Assembly (NCBI RefSeq): GCF_020520425.1
Contig: NC_079489.1
Coordinates: 22,468,001-22,532,000 of the forward strand
DNA from: Spinacia oleracea
Taxonomy: Eukaryota; Streptophyta; Magnoliopsida; Caryophyllales; Amaranthaceae
Reading direction: 5' to 3'
DNA length: 64,000 bases
Below, one piece after another: positions 25,519-37,000 of this stretch. Under the pieces are notes generated by a model, which was not told the origin of the DNA, searched no databases, and saw only the letters and a list, made by a program, of their open reading frames with translations. Both the position numbers and the translations under genes were made by a program. Within the stretch, counting starts at the first letter, position 1; the number at the start of each line of letters is the position of its first letter.

Positions 25519-25980
25519 TGTTAGGAAATTATGCAACTTTCCTAATGAATTAGATTAGTAGGAATAACAATAATATTTAAAATAACACACACAAACAAAT
25601 TGATTATCCGATAAGTGTTATAATCTCTAAATACCGTGCAAAACTTTTACTGAAAAGATAAATAATACACAAGTGTTCACAACACTTATTGTAACTCACA
25701 ACCTATACGCACCCCAATTACACCCAAGAATTTTTCTCTAAAAATTCTTTTAAAGATTTTCTCTCTCTCTCTCTCTCCTTTATATTTCTTTTATTTTTGG
25801 GATGATTATTACAAACAATATAACCTACGTTTATATAGTTTTTAGTTTGCTTAATATAGGTTGTTTAAATTAGCAAACTTTTCTTTCCTATCAATTTTAA
25901 GACATTGCATGCATGCATTCTAAGGATTACATTGATTTATTATTTTAACTAAAAATAATAATGGTTGTTAATATCCAACA
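25519..25980 (-). repeat. 3' LTR of the copia element
   Basis: 462 bp, same length as the other LTR and differing at four transitions. Contains a (CT)n tract at about 25760-25777. Confidence 0.95.
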
Positions 25981-25991
25981 ATCTCCCACTT
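25981..25991 (-). other. Polypurine tract
   Basis: On the minus strand AAGTGGGAGAT abuts the 3' LTR. This is the usual plant copia plus-strand primer site. Confidence 0.85.
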
Positions 25992-26050
25992 GAAGACTGA
26001 TTTTAATCTGTCTTCACACCTTACTCCATGGAGTACAACTTTCTCGTATG

Positions 26051-29000
26051 TTACTCATGCATGCCAACTAAAGTGGAACATAACTTTAGTTTGTCAATAG
26101 TTACCGCCTTTGTTAACATATCTGCCGGATTCTTAGTTCCTTGAACTTTTTTCAATTTTAACACTTCATCCTCTAGTAAAGATCGGATAAAATGATATCG
26201 AAGCCCAATATGCTTTGTTCGAGAATGGAATGCTGAATTCTTTGCCAAGTGTATCGCACTCTGACTATCACTATATAGAACATTATTCTCCTGCTTGAAT
26301 CCCAACTCAGTTAACAAACCTTGAAGCCATATCATCTCTTTACTGGCTTCAGTTACTGCTACATATTCAGCCTCTGTAGTGGATAAAGCAACAATCTTCT
26401 GTAACTGCGACATCCAACTAACCGTTGTATTTCCAACTGTGAATATATAGCCGGTGGTGCTCTTTCTATGGTCGACTTCACCTCCAAAGTCTGCATCTAC
26501 ATAACCTTGTACTTTTAATTCACCTTTACAAAGTACAAACACTTCTCTGTGGTACCTCGTAGATACCTCAAAATCCATTTCACTGCTTCCCAATGAACTT
26601 TTCCTGGATTTGACATAAACCTGCTAACAACTCCCACTGCATGTCCAATATCTGGTCTTGTACAAACCATTGCATACATCAAACTCCCAATGGCTGATGC
26701 ATAAGGAACCTTAGCCATATAATCTTTATCTTCCTCCGTCTGAGGGCACTGATCATTGGATAACCGAAAGTGACTTGCCAAGGGTGTACTAACTGGCTTG
26801 GATTCACTCATATTGAATCTTTGTAAAACACGTTTGATGTACTCTGATTGAGATAATTGCAAAGTACCTTTATGCTTATCTCTTGTAATTTGCATTCCAA
26901 GAATCTTCTTTGCTGGACCTAAGTCCTTCATGTCAAACTCCTTAGACAGTTGCTGCTTCAACCTTTTAATATCATCCATATTTGGACCTGCTACTAACAT
27001 ATCATCGACATAAAGTAGTAAGATGGTATAACTGGACTGATATCTTTTAATGTAGCAACAGTGGTCTGCGTTGCACTTCTGGAAATCTTCCTTGTGCATA
27101 AAGCTATCAAACTTTTTATACCACTGTCTCGGGGCTTGTTTTAGGCCATACAAACTTTTCTTAAGTTTGCACACCATATTTTCTTTCTTACTTTTTAAGA
27201 AGCCTTCTGGTTGATGCATATATATCTCTTCATCCAGATCCCCATGAAGAAATGCAGTCTTCACATCTAATTGCTCAAGATGAAGATCTTCAATGGCAAC
27301 AATACTCAACACTGTTCTGATGGTATTGAGTTTCACAACAGGTGCAAAAATCTCATTGGAGTCAATTCCTTCTTTCTGTTGGAATCCTTTGACTACTAAT
27401 CGAGCTTTGTATCTCTTGGAACCATCATGTTCCTTTTTCACTCGATATACCCATTTATTGTGAAGGGCTTTCTTACCTATGGGGAACTCAATTAGTTCCC
27501 ATGTCTGGTTTGAGATCAAAGATTGCATCTCATCTTTCATTGCAAGCTCCCACTTGCTAGCATCACTGGTATGACATGCTTCATTATAGCATTCAGGCTC
27601 TCCCTCATCAGTCAATAACAGATAATTCATATATTTTTCTGTTTGGCACATGTGGACGAGTAGTCCTCCTCAATACTGGTACCGGACTAGAAGATTGTGG
27701 CATGTTGGACTGTGGCATAGTGATTTGTCCAATGGATTCATTTTGTTGAGGTTCCCTTACAATTGACTCTGTCATTGTACTATCCGGGACATAATCTTCA
27801 TCAACAAACATCGGCCCACTCTGTACTGAGTCGCTGGCATCAGTTTTGTGTCTATCCTTGTACATAACTCTTTCATTGAAAATCACATCTCTAGTACGGA
27901 TCACCTTTTTGTTTTCATCATCCCAGATGCGGTATCCAAACTCATCCCCACCATATCCAATGAAAGTACATTTCTTAGATTTAGGATCAAGCTTATTCCT
28001 GCCTTGATCACTAATATGCACATATGCTACACAACCGAATACCTTTAAGTGAGATAAACTTATCTCTTTTCCACTCCATACCTCTTCTGGTATTTTGTAT
28101 TCTAACGGAGTTGATGGTCCTCGGTTGATCAAGTAAGATGCTGTGTTGACTGCTTCTGCCCAGAACTGCTTCGGTAAACCAGACTGTATACGAATGCTTC
28201 TGGCTCTTTCTGTCAACGTTCGGTTCATACGCTCAGCTACACCATTGTGTTGAGGTGTACCAGGTACGGTTCTCTCCATACTTATTCCATGATCATAGCA
28301 AAACTTCTTGAACGTGGTGTCTTCATATTCACCACCATTGTCAGTTCTGAACTTTTTGATTTTCAGACCTGTCTCATTTTCAACCATAGCTTTCCATCTC
28401 TTGAAAACTTCAAACACTTCAGATTTATGTTTTAGAAAGTAAACCCATACCTTTCGAGAATGATCATCAATAAAAGTGACAAAGTAGTGCTTTCCTCCGA
28501 TGGATGAAGTAGTTGTTGGTCCCCAAACATCGGAGCGAACAAGCTCCAACTTTTCTTTCTTTGGGGTTCTACCACTAGTCTGAAAGCTTACCCTCTTCTG
28601 CTTTCCAAGTATGCATTCCTCACACATGTCTACTTCAACAGACTGTAACTCTAGAACTTTTCCTTTCGAATGCATAAGCTTCATCCCTTTCTCACTCATG
28701 TGGCCAAGTCTTTGGTGCCACAATTTGGAATTTTCATTTCCCGTTGCAATTGCAACTGAACAACACGCCCCTGCTGTCATATAAAGAGTACCACTCTTTT
28801 TACCATGCGCAATTGTCATTGCACCTTTTGAAATCTTCCAATTATCACCTTGGAAGTTTGTAGTGTAGCCTTCGCTAGCCAACTGCCCGACTGAGATCAA
28901 GTTTTTTCTTAGGTCGGGAATATGCCTGACATCTTTCAGCTCCCAAACTGACCCATTTAACTTAATCTTCACTACACCTTTACCAACAATATCACAAGGT

Positions 29001-29989
29001 TGATCATCACCAAGATATACTTTCCCAAGGTTTCCAGGGACATACCTCTCGAAGAAATCTTTCTTCGAAGTAGCGTGGAATGATGCTCCAGAGTCTAACA
29101 CCCAAGACTCTTCCTTGCTCTCTAGAGAGCATATCAACGCATCATCTCCTTCCAAGGTAGAAGTGATATTTGCTTCTACCTTTGCTTCTTGATTTTTCGG
29201 TGCACTCTTGCACTGATTTTTGTAGTGCCCAATCTTCCCACAATTCCAACACTCGATAGTTTTCGAGCTTGTTGAATTAATGGGAGTCCTTGATTTCGAT
29301 CTCCAATTTCTAGATTTACCTTGATAGCTTGATCTTCCACGTTCATTCCTTCTGGTTGAATTTCTTCCTCTTGACTCTGTATGCAATACTGAAGAGGTTG
29401 ATGATTCACCCGACTCTCTCCGTCGGATCTCTTCACTGAGAACCAGATCACGAACGTCGTCAAATTTCAACTTATTCCTTCCTGACGAGCTACTCACAGC
29501 TGTGACTGTAGCACTCCAGCTATCTGGTAATGAAGACAAAAGTATCAATGCTCGAACTTCATCTTCAAAATCTATTTCGACTGAACTTAATTGAGTTGTG
29601 ACTGAATTAAGTTCGTTGAGATGTTGAGCTACCGATGCACCTTCCGTCATCCGCAAATTGAATAACCGCCTCATTAAATGAACTTTATTAGAGGCTGATG
29701 GCTTCTCATACATATTTGAGAGAGCTTTCATAAGACCTGCCGTAGTCTTTTCCTTTGCTATATTAAAAGCAACATTGCGCGATAACGTTAATCGGATAAC
29801 TCCGAGGGCTTGTCTGTCAAGAAGATTCCAATCTTCATCTTTCATTCCCTCTGGCTTAGTTTCCGAGAGAGGTTCATAAAGCTTTTTCTGGTACAGGTAA
29901 TCTTCAATCTGCATCTTCCAAAATCCGAAATCTGCACCATCGAATTTCTCGAGTTTTATCTTTCCTTCATCTGCACCCATTGCTCCCAC
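26051..29989 (-). pseudogene. Copia gag-pol coding region, broken by two frameshifts
   Basis: Three overlapping frames cover one ancestral polyprotein. 29989-27608 (793 residues): UBN2-type gag, zinc knuckle CWNCGKIGHYKNQC at 247-260, aspartic protease DSGA at 299-302, pre-integrase WHQRLGH near 424-430, and integrase D487/D550/E586 with the D-x35-E spacing intact. 27651-26515 (378 residues): reverse transcriptase with YVDD. 26593-26051 (180 residues): RNase H with TGYIF and ALSTTEAEY. The first break lies near 27635, in or beside an A-run on the minus strand; the second near 26540. Both look like single-base indels. Each block keeps its catalytic residues, so the damage is recent. The ATG at 29989 follows the primer site at normal distance. 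Similarity is to the Tnt1-94 type as remembered; the lineage is unverified. Confidence 0.93.
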
Positions 29990-30057
29990 TCAAATCTAAC
30001 TTCTTTGGATCGTATTTGATGATTCGTCTATGGATACGAACAGAATTTACCAACTCG

Positions 30058-30070
30058 GCTCTGATACCAG
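30058..30070 (-). other. Primer binding site (initiator tRNA-Met type)
   Basis: Minus strand TGGTATCAGAGCC lies one base inside the 5' LTR. It is the usual plant copia primer site, complementary to the 3' end of initiator tRNA-Met. Confidence 0.92.
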
Positions 30071-30071
30071 T

Positions 30072-30533
30072 TGTTAGAAAATTATGCAACTTTCCTAATG
30101 AATTAGATTAGTAGGAATAACAATAATATTTAAAATAACACACACAAACAAATTGATTATCCGATAAGTGTTATAATCTCTAAATACCGTGCAAAACTTT
30201 TACTGAAAAGATAAATAATACACAAGTGTTCACAACACTTATTGTAACTCACAACCTATACGCACCCCAATTACACCCAAGAATTTTTCTCTAAAAATTC
30301 TTTTAAAGATTTTCTCTCTCTCTCTCTCTCCTTTATATTTCTTTTGTTTTTGGGATGATTATTACAAATAATATAACCTACGTTTATATAGTTTTTAGTT
30401 TGCTTAATATAGGTTGTTTAAATTAGCAAACTTTTCTTTCCTATCAATTTTAAGACATTGCATGCATGCATTCTAAGGATTACATTGATTTATTATTTTA
30501 ACTAAAAATAATAATGGCTGTTAATATCCAACA
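30072..30533 (-). repeat. 5' LTR of the copia element
   Basis: 462 bp. In the element's orientation it should carry the promoter for the transcript. Borders are set by TGTTAG, CCAACA and the target duplication. Confidence 0.95.
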
Positions 30534-30538
30534 TGGGA

Positions 30539-31842
30539 ATCTAGTCTGGATGTTCAAAAACTATCTTATTTGTCATGATGCCATTTTGTAGGTCTTATAT
30601 TAAGCATGTAAAGGTGATGCACATAAGCATAAACATACATGACAACTGAAAATTGGACATGAAAAATAAATTTTATAACGCCTAGAGGATTAGTTGTAAC
30701 CAAAAGAATGAAAATAGTAAGAATTGAAAGAAAGCGATTAAATAAGCATGCAAGGCATAAAAAATTGAAATTGAAGATTTTTTTTTAAAAGGTTGAGTTT
30801 TGAAGAATTGAAATTCGAAAAATAAGTGTTCATGTGACATCTTATTTTCGAATTAACTTTAAGTGAGGTAGCTCACTTAAAATATCATCGATTTTTGTAA
30901 AACATTGAAATTGGAATTGGAATTGACGTTGATCATAGAATTTGAAATTAGAACTTGATAGGAGGTTTAGACCATCTATTCCAACCAACCCACCATTATC
31001 ATAACTTAAAATCAAAATTCATCTATTCACATCAACTCGACCAAAATTATAGTTCTATATACCAACATAGTTAACTTAGTTCAACCAACACAATTAACCT
31101 AATTCTACAAGAATGTTCACCTTTAATCCAGGTTAAAAACAAATAACTAATTGCATAACTTCGTATTTAATTTCACAATTAAAATAATTCAGCACAAATT
31201 AAAAGCTTAACCTAAACACTTATAACAATTATTGAAACTGGTTCGGTAATCTTCAAGCGCACGACGAGCAACATCAACAAGAACAAAGAGAGAGAGAGGA
31301 GTGAGAAGAGAGAACACAAAATAATTTAGCAAAATAATGAAAACATGGTGTAAAAAAAAGTAACCAGAAGATGAAAAAGTCAATTATAGTCCACACGGCT
31401 TAAAGGGTAAAATATATGAAATAATTAAAAACCTAGAACATGGTATGAAAACGGGAACAAACAAACATATAAACTACAAGGGAATTTACTACATCCCAAA
31501 CCTTTAAAATGCATGTGTTTTGAGTGTTATGATGGTCAATAGTGATATGAGTGAGGATTCCTTGAAATTCACTATTCATAAGTAACAAAATTCCCAAATC
31601 TTCCCTTTGTAAGTTCTAAATGCTTGTTTCCTTTGGTCTAAGGATTAAATCCTACTATCAACATTTCAATTTATTTCTTCTTTTTCTTTCTTTCTCCTTG
31701 TATCTTGATTCCTTTTATCCCTTTAATTTTTTCTTTTCTTACGTACTTTTTAATTTATTTATCTTTGTATGCGTAGATTATATATTTATGTAACAAATGA
31801 AATACCAGACTCTTTCATTTGCAAGGTATTATTAGCAACCGT
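30539..31842. other. Intergenic DNA, no feature recognised
   Basis: Very AT-rich. Only short frames, none resembling a known protein. A purine-rich patch at about 31287-31312 is the only notable composition. Confidence 0.5.
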
Positions 31843-32310
31843 AACATATTTGAGCAATTTCCTTCAATATTGCATAAAGATTCAATAATTCCCAAGTTAC
31901 ATCCTAACTTAATTCCCACCATACCGTCCACGTCAGCAAGGGAGAAAGAAAAGTAATTTTTTTTCCCGGTTCAGCGTTGAACCGCCATCTGAGATGGCGG
32001 TTTTGTTTTAAAGAAAACCGGTATCTCAGATGGTGGTTCAATGGTATAAACCGCTATATGAGATAGCGTGTTTTCTTTAAAACAAAACCGCGCGGTTTTA
32101 CAAGGGGTTAACCGCTACCTGAAATGGCGGTTCATTAAATACATAAGCCGTTATTTCAGATAGCGGTTTACCCCTTTAAACCGTTGTTTCAGATAGCGGT
32201 TTATTGTATTTGACGTGGACGGTAGAGTGGGAAATAAGTGAAAAATTAGCGTACTTTGAGAATTAACGAATCTTAAACCATTATTGAAGGAAATCGCTCA
32301 ACATATTTAC
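31843..32310. repeat. Foldback-like inverted-repeat element, copy 2 (complete)
   Basis: The outer ends ACATATTTGAGCAATTTCC and GGAAATCGCTCAACATATTT are inverted. Similarity of the two flanks runs inward for about 90 bases to CCACCATACCGTCCACG and CGTGGACGGTAGAGTGGG. The interior holds about six imperfect palindromes of the CCGCyATCT type. It is the same family as 1-490. No target duplication could be fixed and no coding sequence is present. Confidence 0.75.
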
Positions 32311-32420
32311 TTAACATTTGATAATTTTCAACCTATTTAGTATTTACTCAGTTATTTTTGTTAAAGGATTCGAATATCTTGAGAGACCGGTCCAAACTAG
32401 TTACCCGATAAATGAAAAAT

Positions 32421-33756
32421 CGGATTTTTCATGAAATGCCCCTGAGGTTTGCGTTAATGCACCATATACCCCTAATGTTTCCAGAATGCACCAAATACCC
32501 CCGAGGTTTAAAACAATATCATCAAATACCCTTATTGACTTTTTTCCGTCTATTCTGTTAACTTTTCCGTTAACTTAACTCTAATTTTTTTTTTCTATTT
32601 CCCTTTTCTTTCTTCTCTTCCTTTCTCTTTCTTTTTCTTTATTCTTTCCTCTTCCCATGGAAGTCTCTCTCCTCTTCTTCACCATTACCATTATATGAGA
32701 ATCACCCCCACCATCACCACCACCGCTACCCTCTTCCACTATTCACCATTGAAATTGCTTCTTCATAGAGGCCCAATTATCAACCTCATCAGCCCTCGAA
32801 ATCTCATCTTTTCTGTCTCCTATCATCATCGAACCCACGACGTTGGTTTCTCCGACATTGGCTTCTCCGATAAGCTCTAGGTGTTTGTTCTGGCGGAGGT
32901 CGCGGTGGCTGGATTTTCTCTCTCCTTCTTGAAGTCTCGATCTCCCAGCCGTGAATACGCAATCCTCGCCGCCCATCGGTCAAAGCTTCTCCGCCGGCGG
33001 ATTTGATCTCTTTCTCGTCGATCTCCACCTCCATTGCTATTTCTGTTCCCGGTGTGATTTGGGGAAGAACTGTGACTTTCAAGTCCTCTCCTTCTTCTTG
33101 TTCGGCTGCCCAAGAGTCGACACCACCCCAAGGATTCGGTGACCCAAGAATCGACACCACCCCCAACGCCCAAGAGCCACCATCTCCTTCAAATCTACAG
33201 ACCAGGTTTTGGTGATTGGGTAATATCAATTAAATCGTTTATGAGGGATTTGGAGAGTTGGGTATTATTTGAATTCAATTGATTTCAGAAGAATTGGGGC
33301 AAAATCACAACATCAATCAATAATAATCTGAAGAGGATTATAAAAGCTTTAGAATTTTGAAGATGAAGAACAACTTCCATGGATGTGAGAGAAATTAAGA
33401 GTGAAGGCCAAGGGAAAGGAGGAGAGAAAAGGGCAGCCATGGTGCTGCTGCCGTTGAAGATCCAAAGAAAAGAGGAAAAGGGAATTGGGTTTTTTTAAAA
33501 AAATAATAGTAGTTAATTTTTTTGGGGTTTAAATAATATAATTAAGGGTTAATATTAGGATTAGTAGAGATAATGGTTGAGTAAGGACAAAAAAATAAAT
33601 TCACGATAACGGAGACTTAACGGAATGGACGGAAAATGCTCATTAAAGGTATTTTATGTTATTGTTTTAAACCTCAGGGGTATTTGGTGCATTCTGGAAA
33701 CATTAGGGGTATTTGGTGCATTAACGCAAACCTCAGGGCATTTCATGAAAAATCCG
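32421..33756. mobile_element. Mutator-like non-autonomous element with ~145 bp terminal inverted repeats
   Basis: The left end CGGATTTTTCATGAAATGCC and its reverse complement at 33756 continue as near-perfect inverted repeats for about 145 bases. A 9 bp target duplication ATGAAAAAT lies at 32412-32420 and 33757-33765, which fits Mutator-like transposition; the right copy lies in a local repeat, so chance is possible. The interior (about 32640-33450) is richer in C and G than the surroundings and has open frames on both strands up to about 140 residues, but no recognised domain. It may hold captured gene sequence. It ends about 250 bp before the NEMF start codon. Confidence 0.85.
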
Positions 33757-33765
33757 ATGAAAAAT

Positions 33766-34005
33766 CCGATGAAAAATCGATTTTGCCCCGTAGTGTCCAA
33801 ATGTACGCTCGCCGCTATTGTTTCAGCAAACCTCCGAGAATTAGACCTCTCTGCCCTCGGCGTGGCTGTTTACAAACACACCACCAACAAAAAGAAGAAA
33901 AAACACCGCGCTCGGCCGGTATCATCACACACAAGTAAACGACATCCCTCTTCTGTTCGCACCACCGCACCAAAATCCCAGTAGCTGAAGAGAGAGAGAG
34001 CAAAA
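33766..34005 (+). promoter_or_regulatory. NEMF gene upstream region / 5' UTR
   Basis: The 240 bp between the Mutator-like element and the ATG at 34006. It ends in a purine run (AGAGAGAGAGCAAAA) typical of a plant 5' UTR. If transcription starts here, the core promoter must lie in this short stretch or inside the transposon. Confidence 0.45.
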
Positions 34006-37000
34006 ATGGTGAAGGTACGAATGAACACGGCCGATGTGGCCGCAGAAGTGAAGTGCCTTCGAAACTTGATCGGCATGCGATGTTCCAATGTCTACGACAT
34101 CTCTCCTAAGGTATCTCTTTCACACCTAATTCAATTTTCAATCATTTTGCCTTATTTGAAATGCTATAACTATGTTAATTTGTTAACAAATTGCTTGGAT
34201 TTTGAGTGCAGACGTATATGTTTAAGTTGATGAATAGTAGTGGAATTACAGAATCTGGTGAGAGTGAGAAGGTTTTGTTGTTGATTGAAAGTGGTGTTAG
34301 GCTGCATACAACCGAATATGTCCGGTAAGACCGACGCCTTCACCGCCATTTTAGCTGAAGTTTTATCAGGGTTTTTTCCTCTTTTTTATTGATGTTTTTT
34401 TTGTGTGTGTGTGTGTGTGTGTGTGCAATTGAACTTTTGTAGGGATAAGAGTAATACACCATCTGGATTTACTTTGAAATTAAGGAAGCATATTCGTACT
34501 AAAAGGCTTGAAGATGTGAGGCAGCTTGGGTACGATAGGGTAAGGAGACTTTGTCGGTTTATTTAAGTGAAGTATGTTTTTGTGTTTGAATGATATGCGT
34601 TCAGTTGAGTAATCCTATGTTTATCGCCGAGGTATACAAAAACAAGCATTTCTTAACATTGAACTCACAATTAAAGTTGCTGAGTATGCGGTTGAGTGTT
34701 GTTTAGGCTCCGTTTGGTAGGGTGTAAAACGTTTTCATGGAAAACGATTTTTCCTCTTTCAATCATTTTACGTTGTTTGGTTTGGCAAGGGATGGAAAAC
34801 AATTTTCCATAACTCCCTCAAAAGTGGAAAGACCTTTTCCATTTGAAAGGGAGGGAAACACTTTTTCACCTTTCCTCCTCACCTTCCTCTCCCATCTTCC
34901 CCTCAATCTTCACCATCTTCTCTCATTTTTTTTTAAGGAACCAAACAAAAGAAAGCTAGTTTAGAATTGTGTTTTCCCTTGTAAAAATGGTTTCCATGGA
35001 AAATAATTTTATACTGAAAACGTTTTACACCATACCAAACAGAGCTTTAATGTATCATTTTATACTGAAAACGTTTTACACCATACCAAACAGAGCTTTA
35101 ATGTGTCTTTACGCTGAATTTGTTTCTTGGGTAATAGTGAGACCCTGAGATGCACAACTTTTATCATGCGCTTGGGGCCGAAATAAATGGTTGTGATATA
35201 ATATACATTAAAATGCCTAATGTACATTTGGAAAACTTGTCATATGCAACTTAAATTTGTCTCCAAGATAAACCTACCACTCTCATCTTGTCGATGATTA
35301 AGTACTCTTCTCTTTATTATGTTTCCAGATTATTGTTTTCCAGTTTGGATTGGGTGGCCATGCACACTATGTCATATTGGAACTCTATGCTCAAGGGAAC
35401 ATTGTTCTTACAGATTCAGAATTCACAGTCTTAACTCTTCTCCGGTCTCATAGGTAAGGCACTCTTGCATTCATCTTCTTTGTTATCTGCATATTGTAAG
35501 AATTTCGATATTTGGAAAACTGTAACAGTGTAACGCCCTATTTATGAAAATTATGGAGCTGTTTAACCTGGAATTCAGGAATCTTAGCGAAATCCATCCA
35601 TCCACGAATCTTGAATGCAGTAATCCTCCTCTTACAAGCAGAATTTTAGATTGTTTAGTTTGTACAAATGGTGGTGGGATGTACTTATGCTTCAGATGTC
35701 ATCTTAGGATTAGAATGATAATCCTGTTTGAAACAACCTTTTAATTGAGACAATGGAAGTGTTGTCTTGGAAAATCTGGTTTCTTGGGTGATCCTGTCAA
35801 TTACCAAAGTTAATGAAATGCCTTCCTATTTGGCTATTTTCAATATTTTTTTTGCTTCGCCTTGAATACTTTTGTGTCTAAGAATTCTGTTGGTCTATTA
35901 AGGGTGACTCGTCCATGATTTACTGTAATTCAAATATCATAGATCGTGGTATGTGTATGGACTGACAGTGAAACGCAGCCTGTATGATGAAATAATAGGT
36001 AGAGGTTTTGGTGGTGCAATTACATTAGTGACTACCATAGTTCTTGAAGTCCAATAGAGAAATTTTGTGAAATCGGATTGGCAGAATTACAGTCAGTTGT
36101 CATCATTCAATTGCTAGAACTTGAGGAAACACAACACAACTGCTTCAAATGAGCTGCTCCTATATGGCAATACAACTATTTATGTATAAAATTTGGAGAT
36201 ATCTTCTCTAGTTCAAGGGGTGGTGAATGAATGAATGATATGCTACTCAAATGTTTTTCCAATGTTTTCTCGACTTAATTTTCCCCCCTTTCTTTATGTT
36301 TCTTAACTTGTTTGGAGAGTGTACCCTTTCCAGTTCAAGATGCCTGAATTGATATTTTTGTACACTTTAATCTACATTTTGGTGGTAGTTGGAAAGAAAA
36401 AATTCAACGGTTTTTTGAGGGTATGGCTTCCCCTTGTCGAGGTTTCATATTCCCAACATCGAGCCTTTTGTATAGCTGGAGTCAACTTCTAGCTTCAGTG
36501 TGTTACTAGACTTTTCTTGATCTTGTAGATGCTAATCACAACAGCTCAATGGCTTGTCCATTTTACCCTTAGCCAACTGTTTGTATATGAGCGACAACTG
36601 ACACCCCTTGGTGTCATTATTATTTAATCCTTATTACTTGTAAAGAAACACTTCAATCGACTCTTTGTTCTGTTACTGAGTTACTACTAATTTAACAGAG
36701 ATGATGACAAAGGTTTTGCAATCATGTCACGGCACCGTTACCCAATTGAATTGTGCCGAACTTTTGAACGAAGCACCAGCTCCAAGCTGAAGGATGCTCT
36801 TGCAGCTTCATACGATCAGGCTGAAGATGAGGAAATCAAAGTCATAGATGACGGAAGCACAGTTTTGGACACATCAAAAATTAAAAAAAGTGCTAAAAAG
36901 GGTGGCAAAGTTCCTGACACAAACAAGGCAGGCAATGATGGCTCTCGTGCAAAACAGCGCACTTTGAAGATAGTCCTTGGAGAGGGCTTAGGTTACGGTC

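Larger units (their letters stand above)
25519..30533 (-). mobile_element. Full-length Ty1/copia LTR retrotransposon
   Basis: A 5,015 bp element in minus orientation. Two 462 bp LTRs (25519-25980 and 30072-30533) begin TGTTAG and end CCAACA. The 5 bp target duplication TGGGA sits at 25514-25518 and 30534-30538. I count four LTR differences, all transitions, so the insertion is young. A primer binding site for initiator tRNA-Met and a polypurine tract lie at the expected inner LTR edges. The coding part has copia order: gag, protease, integrase, reverse transcriptase, RNase H. Two frameshifts interrupt it, so this copy is probably non-autonomous. It lies between UPL7 and the NEMF gene and interrupts neither. 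Confidence 0.97.

Noticed and set aside
27848-28048. Plus-strand open frame within the retrotransposon
   Set aside because: Antisense shadow of the integrase region of the copia element.
32804-33229. 141-residue minus-strand open frame as a gene
   Set aside because: It lies inside the Mutator-like element, overlaps other open frames on both strands, and shows low-complexity Arg/Gly/Ser content with no recognised domain.
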